Positions 58,777 through 64,000 of a DNA stretch of 64,000 nucleotides are shown in pieces (within the stretch, counting starts at the first letter, position 1; each line of letters opens with the position of its first letter). This stretch comes from Gracilinema caldarium DSM 7334 (GTDB lineage: Bacteria > Spirochaetota > Spirochaetia > Treponematales > Breznakiellaceae), in the NCBI RefSeq assembly GCF_000219725.1, contig NC_015732.1, positions 1,240,001 to 1,304,000 on the forward strand, written 5' to 3'. A program made the translations under genes and the position numbers. A model generated the notes under the pieces. It was not told the DNA's origin and did no database searches. It was given only the letters and a program-made list of their open reading frames with translations.

Positions 58777-60207
58777 ATGCTCAGCGTTTGCTTTCATACC
58801 CTGGGCTGTAAACTGAACCAGCTCGAAACCGAATCCATTGCCGAGTCCTTTAAAAAGGAAGGCTTTGCCCTGGTAGATTGGGGTGATGCTGCTGACATTT
58901 TTGTAATTAATACCTGTACCGTAACGAGTAAAGCAGAGCAGAAGGCCCGTCGCATGATCCGCAAAGCTCTCAGGGACAATCCTGCGGCCTGTCTCATTGC
59001 GACGGGATGTTATGCCCAGCTGGACGGCAAGGCCCTGGAAAGCCTCGCTTCGGATGGCCGTATCTTTGTCGTTTCTGGGGACCTAAAATCGGTTCTGCTC
59101 GATCTGCCGGCTTACCTCATGGACAATGGTTGTACATCGGTTAATGTCATCCCCTTGATGCACCGTTGGATATTGGATTGGTATGGGACCCAGGAAACGT
59201 CGGGAGCTGTTCCTCCTCAATCGGTAGACCCCTTCCGTTTTAATGTACAGGACTATTCCTTTCATAGCAGAGCTTTCCTTAAAATACAGGATGGATGTAA
59301 CAATGCTTGTGCCTTCTGTCGGGTTCGGCTTGCCCGGGGCCGCAGCGTAAGTTTATCTGCACCGCTGGTTTTGGAACGGCTCCAACAGTTGGAAGCCCAT
59401 GGTTTTGCCGAAGTGGTGCTCACCGGTGTGAATTTGAATCAATATAAAGATGGAGCGATGGATTTTACCGCCCTGCTGGAATATCTACTCGGAGGAACCA
59501 AAAGCATCGCCCTGCGCATTTCCAGTACCGAGCCAGAGGGGGTTGATGAACGGTTTTCAGCAGTTTTTGCCCATCCCCGGATACGGCCCCATATCCATCT
59601 TTCGGTGCAGTCCGGCAGTGATCGGATTTTACAGAAAATGCGTCGCCGGTACCGGGCAGAAAAGGTGAAAAAAGCGGTGGAATTACTGCGGCAGGCGAAG
59701 GGGGACCCCTTTATTGCTTGTGATATCATTACTGGTTTTCCTGGTGAAACCGATGATGACTTTGCAGAGACCTATGAACTGTGTAAACAGCTGGATTTTA
59801 GTTGGATCCATGCTTTTCCCTATTCACCCCGGCCTGGAACCGAAGCCTATACGATGCAGGACCGGGTCAGCGAAACGGTCTCAGGGCAACGGTTGGACCG
59901 GCTTCTGAAACTGGCTGAAGAGGGAAAGGCTGCTTACATAACGCGCTGGATCGGAAAGAAAGTGTCGGCCATTGTAGAACACAATCATAGCGATAATGGC
60001 TTTGTGGTGGTTACCGATAATTATTTAAAAGCTTGGATTCCTCTTGGGGCTGGATTGTCCCATCCCACCGCCAAGAAGAGCATTACCTGTACAATACAAA
60101 GGGCTATTGATTCTGTTGACCCTATAAATGATATCCCCCATGATAGTATAGATGTTGTAGCTCGATGTTTAGATACGCAGTATAACACGTTTTATGGATA
60201 TACATGA
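58777..60207 (+). CDS. mtaB: tRNA (N6-threonylcarbamoyladenosine-37)-methylthiotransferase MtaB
   Basis: This 476-residue radical-SAM enzyme adds a methylthio group to t6A37. The first cluster domain begins FHTLGCKLNQLETES with Cys in TCTVT and GCYAQ, the radical-SAM motif is DGCNNACAFCRVRLARGRS, and a C-terminal TRAM-like domain follows. The GCKLNQ form is typical of MtaB, as opposed to MiaB. The C-terminal tail of about 60 residues is longer than usual. Its substrate modification depends on TsaB and TsaE, encoded at 26577-27706. Confidence 0.92.
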   Translation: MLSVCFHTLGCKLNQLETESIAESFKKEGFALVDWGDAADIFVINTCTVTSKAEQKARRMIRKALRDNPAACLIATGCYAQLDGKALESLASDGRIFVVSGDLKSVLLDLPAYLMDNGCTSVNVIPLMHRWILDWYGTQETSGAVPPQSVDPFRFNVQDYSFHSRAFLKIQDGCNNACAFCRVRLARGRSVSLSAPLVLERLQQLEAHGFAEVVLTGVNLNQYKDGAMDFTALLEYLLGGTKSIALRISSTEPEGVDERFSAVFAHPRIRPHIHLSVQSGSDRILQKMRRRYRAEKVKKAVELLRQAKGDPFIACDIITGFPGETDDDFAETYELCKQLDFSWIHAFPYSPRPGTEAYTMQDRVSETVSGQRLDRLLKLAEEGKAAYITRWIGKKVSAIVEHNHSDNGFVVVTDNYLKAWIPLGAGLSHPTAKKSITCTIQRAIDSVDPINDIPHDSIDVVARCLDTQYNTFYGYT

Positions 60208-60297
60208 AAAGATTCCAGGGTTATATTTGATGATTTGTGCATAAATGGTATATACTTATAGTATGGAGCTAGTGAGCTGTCGTAGGGGAGGTTGAAA

Positions 60298-61017
60298 ATG
60301 GATTTTGCCCTCTTAAAAAAACACCTGTCTCTTTTTTTGATAGGTTTCATTTCTTTGCTTTTCTTAGGTTCCTGCAGACAGTTCTTTACAACGAGTCTTG
60401 CCCCCTGGGCAGCTCGGGATCCCTCATCTCTTATCCCGACCGTAAGTTCGGACAATATAAAAGAGCTTTTGGAAAAATCAGCCAACAACCCTGATCAGTC
60501 TCTCGCCCTGCTCGATAAGATTGCCGATGCGGTTGCTGCAGCTTCTGCCGCCGATGCGGCGGTTCTCCAGGCCGCAGCTCTCGAGGTTGCCTCGAACGCC
60601 AGCGGGGTGGCTACTGCGGTCCTGTCCAATACGGGGGACCTGCTGGAAGCGCTTGATAATGATGATGATATCATTCCAATAGTTTCCACCGCTATTGCAG
60701 GGTTATCAAATCTGGGGGAATCCGCAGCCCTCCTGGCTCAAATTTTGCCGGACCCAGGGACCGGCGCCTTTAATGCCTTTGTCGCTCAGGCTACCCCAGA
60801 AGCCTTGGCCATGGCGGCTATTGTACTCTTGGCAGCCGAAGCCCAGGCTTCAGGCGGGGTGGAGAGTTATATTAATAGTTTTGATCCCAATTCACCAGAT
60901 CCGGGTACAGAAACCCTTGCGGTCGCCCTGGCTGAGGCCGCCGCTACAGCCTATGCAGCCTCTGGCGGTACGGGGCCCTTGGCGGACATGCTCTCGGGCT
61001 TGAACTTGACACCATAG
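60298..61017 (+). CDS. Alanine-rich lipoprotein
   Basis: The product is 239 residues. A hydrophobic signal ending LFLGSC gives a lipobox with the Cys at about residue 26. The mature protein is extraordinarily rich in alanine (KIADAVAAASAADAAVLQAA, LAVALAEAAATAYAASGG), forming helical segments of low complexity broken by DDDD and DPGTG turns. No family recognised. The ATG at 60298 has GGAGG six bases upstream; a TTG at 60292 is in frame but overlaps it. It precedes the barrel protein by 15 bases. Confidence 0.75.
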   Translation: MDFALLKKHLSLFLIGFISLLFLGSCRQFFTTSLAPWAARDPSSLIPTVSSDNIKELLEKSANNPDQSLALLDKIADAVAAASAADAAVLQAAALEVASNASGVATAVLSNTGDLLEALDNDDDIIPIVSTAIAGLSNLGESAALLAQILPDPGTGAFNAFVAQATPEALAMAAIVLLAAEAQASGGVESYINSFDPNSPDPGTETLAVALAEAAATAYAASGGTGPLADMLSGLNLTP

Positions 61018-61032
61018 GACGGGAGGTCATCG

Positions 61033-62199
61033 ATGCGGCATCGCCTGGTTATGCAATACGCTATACGCGATCTGTTTCTGCTTTGTGTCTGGGCTCTTGG
61101 CGTGCTTATACCCCTCTTTGCCCTACCGGAGCGGCCCTTCGATTTCCCTAATGCCCGGCTTGCTGCCCTGGGGGGCCGCCATGGGACACTGGTAAATGAT
61201 TTTACCGCCCTCTTTACCAACCCAGCTGGTTTTATTGAGGCAAAGGAAGAATTTAGTGTTTCCGAATTGAGCCTTTCCGTATATGGTCCCGTCTTTGATA
61301 TAGCCGACACCTTGGTAAACTATTTTGGTTCCTCCGGATCCCTCGATATTTCTGGTATTGTAGGCCCGGGAGGGCTTGCAACGGGGCTTAACCTTTCAGG
61401 TCCCCTTGCTTTCGGCTGGGTTGGCCGGGGATTGGGGTTTGGCCTTTTTAATCGTACCGTAGCCGATGCGGCCACCCTTGGATCTACAATAAAGGTCCAA
61501 GCTGCCGAAGAATTTTTAATGACCGGTGGTTATTCATTCAGGGTAATAAATAGAGCTAATTCCATCTTGGATGTAGGATTTCTTGGGAAAGGCTTTGTTC
61601 GAGGACGTTTACCCTTACAGGCTTCCATTCTTTCTGTTACTGATTTATTCAATGGCAATCCCCTTGACACCCAACCCTTTACTAATATTTTAGGAGTAGG
61701 TATCGATTTAGGAATCCTGTATCAATATAATCGAAGTTATGCTGTTTCACTTGTCTACCATGATGCCTATTCACCGGTATTGGTGGTCCCCTATAGTTCT
61801 ACCAGTGCGTTTATTTCTGGAGATACTGCAAGCGGTTCCGGTACTTATAATACGATCAAGTCAAGTCTAGACATAGGTTTTTCGGTAACCCCTCAGTTCG
61901 ATATGCTTAATCGCTACGTATCACGATGTACCTTTATGGCTGATTATCGGGATATACTCGATCTTTGGGCCCTTATTCCTCGAAATCCCATTCTAAATAT
62001 CGGTGTAGGGATAGAAATGGTGGTTCTCGATGCGTTAAGTCTCAGGGCTGGAATCGCCGATGCCTTGCCTGCCCTTGGGTTTGGAATAGACTTTTCGGTG
62101 ATGCAGTTTGATTTTGCTATGCGAGGTGTTGAGCTCGGCCTTGATCCAGGGGTACAGACAACCTATGCGGTGGATCTGGGACTTATTTTTAGGTATTAA
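61033..62199 (+). CDS. FadL-like / UPF0164-type outer-membrane beta-barrel
   Basis: This 388-residue protein has a signal peptide (LFLLCVWALGVLIPLFALP) and a barrel that begins with ARLAALGGRHGTLVNDFTALF-TNPAGF, the N-terminal hatch motif seen in FadL and the treponemal UPF0164 family. Later strands alternate (RAGIADALPALGFGIDFSV, YAVDLGLIFRY), ending with an aromatic-basic-aromatic C-terminus suited to BAM. FadL proteins carry hydrophobic compounds across the outer membrane. GGGAGG precedes the ATG. It is paired with the Ala-rich lipoprotein. The fold is inferred from motif and pattern. Confidence 0.8.
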   Translation: MRHRLVMQYAIRDLFLLCVWALGVLIPLFALPERPFDFPNARLAALGGRHGTLVNDFTALFTNPAGFIEAKEEFSVSELSLSVYGPVFDIADTLVNYFGSSGSLDISGIVGPGGLATGLNLSGPLAFGWVGRGLGFGLFNRTVADAATLGSTIKVQAAEEFLMTGGYSFRVINRANSILDVGFLGKGFVRGRLPLQASILSVTDLFNGNPLDTQPFTNILGVGIDLGILYQYNRSYAVSLVYHDAYSPVLVVPYSSTSAFISGDTASGSGTYNTIKSSLDIGFSVTPQFDMLNRYVSRCTFMADYRDILDLWALIPRNPILNIGVGIEMVVLDALSLRAGIADALPALGFGIDFSVMQFDFAMRGVELGLDPGVQTTYAVDLGLIFRY

Positions 62200-62214
62200 A
62201 AAATAGAAAACCTA

Positions 62215-62243
62215 TTGACCAAATTTTAGCTTTCGTGTAGTGT
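62215..62243 (+). promoter_or_regulatory. Sigma-70 promoter of tRNA-Lys (TTT)
   Basis: TTGACC (62215-62220), 17 bases, TAGTGT (62238-62243). The start would be about 62250, four bases before the tRNA. Confidence 0.65.
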
Positions 62244-62253
62244 ACCGGAGCAC

Positions 62254-62326
62254 GGGCTGCTAGCTCAGTAGGTAGAGCAACGCCCTTTTAAGGCGTGGGT
62301 CACTGGTTCGAATCCAGTGCAGCTCA
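62254..62326 (+). tRNA. tRNA-Lys (TTT)
   Basis: A complete cloverleaf: acceptor GGGCTGC/GCAGCTC with one G-U, anticodon stem ACGCC/GGCGT with loop CTTTTAA (anticodon TTT), T-arm ACTGG-TTCGAAT-CCAGT. CCA is not encoded. Confidence 0.95.
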
Positions 62327-62332
62327 TGTAAT

Positions 62333-62366
62333 AAGCCGTCTTACCAATGTAAGACGGCTTTTTTAT
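62333..62366 (+). terminator. Terminator of tRNA-Lys
   Basis: AAGCCGTCTTAC (62333-62344) and GTAAGACGGCTT (62349-62360) form a perfect 12-bp stem with a CAAT loop, followed by TTTTATTTTA. Confidence 0.92.
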
Positions 62367-62531
62367 TTTAGAGGTACTTCTATATACTTCATTCTTGGAG
62401 GCGTCCTTATAACTTCCCATTAGATGTTTCCCTCAGTCCCCTATCATAACCTAACGCTGAATAAGAGTAATGTAATGATTGCCTATAAGGGTTTATAATG
62501 AATCTAAAGACCCGAAAGAGGAGTTTCTGAC

Positions 62532-63080
62532 ATGTCTACAAACCAGGTGAAAATAATTGAAGTTCTGAAAGGTGATATCACCTCCCTCAAGGTTGATGCG
62601 ATCGTAAATGCGGCCAACTCGAGCCTTCTAGGTGGGGGTGGAGTAGACGGAGCTATTCATCGTGCCGCAGGACCTCAATTGCTTGAAGAATGCCGGGTTA
62701 TTAACAGAACTCTGGGAGGCTGCCCCACAGGTAAGGCCGTCATCACCGGTGCAGGAAACCTGCCCTGTACCTATGTAATTCATACGGTGGGTCCCGTGTG
62801 GTATGGAGGTACGTATAATGAAGCAAATCTTCTAGCTTCCTGTTACCGCGAAAGTCTGCAGCTAGCCGAAGCTCATCACTGTACTAGCATAGCCTTTCCC
62901 AACATTAGTACCGGTGTGTATGGGTATCCCAAGCTTCTTGCCGCAGAGGTTGCACTACAAACTGTAAAACATGAATTAATTCGGTACAATTCTCTCAAAA
63001 AACTTGTTTTTATCTGTTATGACGATGAAAACTACCAAATCTATCTGAACTTGCTGGAATCTGATCGAATACACCTCTAA
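62532..63080 (+). CDS. Macrodomain ADP-ribose hydrolase (YmdB-like)
   Basis: This 182-residue protein is a single macrodomain of the MacroD/YmdB type. The signature region [27 protein letters not shown] contains the Asn and Gly-rich loop that binds ADP-ribose, here written in pieces [10 protein letters not shown] and [22 protein letters not shown] forms the second loop. Such enzymes remove ADP-ribose from aspartate or glutamate side chains or hydrolyse O-acetyl-ADP-ribose. GAGGAG lies seven bases upstream of the ATG. Size and motifs match. It stands alone. Confidence 0.92.
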   Translation: MSTNQVKIIEVLKGDITSLKVDAIVNAANSSLLGGGGVDGAIHRAAGPQLLEECRVINRTLGGCPTGKAVITGAGNLPCTYVIHTVGPVWYGGTYNEANLLASCYRESLQLAEAHHCTSIAFPNISTGVYGYPKLLAAEVALQTVKHELIRYNSLKKLVFICYDDENYQIYLNLLESDRIHL

Positions 63081-63119
63081 CAATGGTTATATAAATAGGC
63101 GCTCTTTATTACTATATTA

Positions 63120-63419
63120 CTATTGATTCAATCCATCAATGCAAGTTTGCAGCGGTCCTAAGGCTTTGAGAGGTAACGCAAGGGTTTTAAGCCGGCTCTT
63201 GTCTCCCGAAACAAGTTTTATATGACTTTTTGAGCAGCCTGCCTTTTTAGCTAAAAAAGCAATGAGTTCTTCATTGGCCTTTCCGTTTTCCGGGGCAGCG
63301 GCTATAGTAATTCGAATTCTATTTTCTGCAAGTCCCTTAATTTCAGTTTTAGATGCCCCTGGTACAGCCTTAATATTAATAAGCGCCATATCATCGTTTA
63401 TTCGATACCAATTATCCAT
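63120..63419 (-). CDS. DUF167 / YggU family protein
   Basis: This 99-residue protein has the YggU pattern: INIKAVPGASKTEIKGLAEN, RIRITIAAAPENGKANEELIAFLAKK and HIKLVSGDKSRLKTLAL. The family is conserved in bacteria and archaea; its role is not established. It overlaps the next gene upstream by eight bases. Confidence 0.85.
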   Translation of the reverse strand: MDNWYRINDDMALINIKAVPGASKTEIKGLAENRIRITIAAAPENGKANEELIAFLAKKAGCSKSHIKLVSGDKSRLKTLALPLKALGPLQTCIDGLNQ

Positions 63420-63960
63420 GATGAGCCATCCAAATGGATTTTCCCAATTCCCAATGTAGTACTATTGATGAATAATTATTTTTCTTTTGCAAGGTAAAGG
63501 CAAGGTTTGCTACTGATCCCTGGCGAAAACGGAAGGGTTTGCTCTCATGATAGAGTTTTTGAGCAAGTGTTAGTGTCTGCTGATGAGCCCCAAGGGCGAG
63601 GATGAGAATAGGTGATGGTAGAACCGCATTGGTGGTGATCTGTGAAAGATTTAAGGAAAGTGGAAGTCCTAGGACTTTACCAACCTCTGGAATAGTAACA
63701 ATAGCAGGGCTCATTCCATCAATATAACCTTGTTTCCCCTCTAAGAGACTCTGTTGACGGATAATCTGAGCAATAGTCTTCCGGGTTTCCTCTCCTACAG
63801 GCTTTTCTACTGAGGTGAGAAAAGCTACTGGTGGTAAAAGTCGGCTTTCACAGATTCCCTGTTGCCAGAGACGGCGCTGCAGTTCTAAGATTGACTTGAG
63901 ACAATCTCGATGAGGGATGAGTACTAGCCAGCGGTGTATGTGATGGTTAGCTACAAACAT
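63412..63960 (-). CDS. Unknown 182-residue protein
   Basis: The product (MFVANHHIHRWLVLIPHRD and on) has no signal peptide or clear membrane helix. A faint resemblance to 2H (LigT-like) phosphoesterases is suggested by the HRWLVLIP start and a ...SSIVLHWELGKSIWM strand at the end, but the two HxT/S motifs of that family are absent, so I do not assign it. It is translationally coupled to the DUF167 gene. The ATG at 63960 is in view and no longer start is possible before the window end. Confidence 0.55.
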   Translation of the reverse strand: MFVANHHIHRWLVLIPHRDCLKSILELQRRLWQQGICESRLLPPVAFLTSVEKPVGEETRKTIAQIIRQQSLLEGKQGYIDGMSPAIVTIPEVGKVLGLPLSLNLSQITTNAVLPSPILILALGAHQQTLTLAQKLYHESKPFRFRQGSVANLAFTLQKKNNYSSIVLHWELGKSIWMAHHG

Positions 63961-64000
63961 ATTTTCAAAACGGTATAAGCATGATACAGTTAATGCATAC

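Noticed and set aside
63412-63960. 2H phosphoesterase (LigT-like) assignment
   Set aside because: The start resembles that family, but the two required HxT/S motifs are missing.

Overview
This 64 kb window looks like a chromosomal segment of an anaerobic spirochaete of the Treponema group. The main evidence is two FlaB flagellin cores with the spirochaetal MIINHN start, a cytoplasmic filament protein CfpA, many membrane and lipoproteins without recognised relatives outside treponemes, and an oxygen-independent class III ribonucleotide reductase with no aerobic counterpart in view. A free-living species of the T. caldarium / T. azotonutricium kind is my guess, not a result. I see no prophage, insertion sequence or CRISPR array.

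Layout. 1-6.1 kb (minus strand): a cut-off hemolysin III-type membrane protein, rlmJ, a sigma-region-2-like protein behind a near-perfect sigma-54 promoter, an operon of secreted protein, M24 peptidase and DHH phosphoesterase, and ornithine carbamoyltransferase. 6.1-9.0 kb: a large TPR protein and tRNA-Met. 9.0-12.9 kb (minus): nrdR, nrdD, a separate glycyl-radical/thioredoxin-like ORF and nrdG. 13.1-19.9 kb: a glycosyltransferase, then tig, clpP, clpX and lon. 20.0-20.8 kb: six tRNA genes. 20.9-25.5 kb (plus): a 30-bp tandem repeat, then flgN-like, flgK, flgL, fliW and csrA. 25.5-34.6 kb (minus): two flaB genes, flaG, fliD, an unknown ORF, a PilZ protein, a small ORF, tsaE, tsaB and an HD-GYP protein. 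34.6-39.2 kb (minus): a small ORF, a rarA fusion, a lipoprotein and a beta-barrel protein. 39.4-44.1 kb (plus): folD, folE2, a membrane protein, miaB, lapA-like and a SPOR protein. 44.1-53.1 kb: the treponemal cfpA neighbourhood with a DHH protein, a vWA protein and a PPDK-like protein. 53.2-58.8 kb: a small ORF, a TPR protein, pta, tyrA, a bactofilin and a TPR protein. 58.8-64 kb: mtaB, a lipoprotein and barrel pair, tRNA-Lys, a macrodomain protein, a DUF167 protein and one unknown ORF.

How the parts connect. The class III reductase appears split: the NrdD chain stops after its zinc site, and the radical-glycine loop lies on the next ORF, joined to a CPAC thioredoxin-like domain. FliW and CsrA are encoded in the same region as two flagellin genes whose roughly 150-nt leaders each carry a GGA-loop hairpin before the Shine-Dalgarno sequence, the arrangement expected for CsrA control of flagellin translation. 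The cfpA region keeps the gene order I recall from the T. pallidum Tp0746-Tp0751 segment, including a PPDK-like protein whose ATP-site residues are replaced. TsaB, TsaE, MtaB and MiaB all act on tRNA position A37.

Start codons were moved from the longest ORF wherever a Shine-Dalgarno sequence, a promoter or family conservation decided the matter. Database identity, orthology and exact domain borders could not be tested here.
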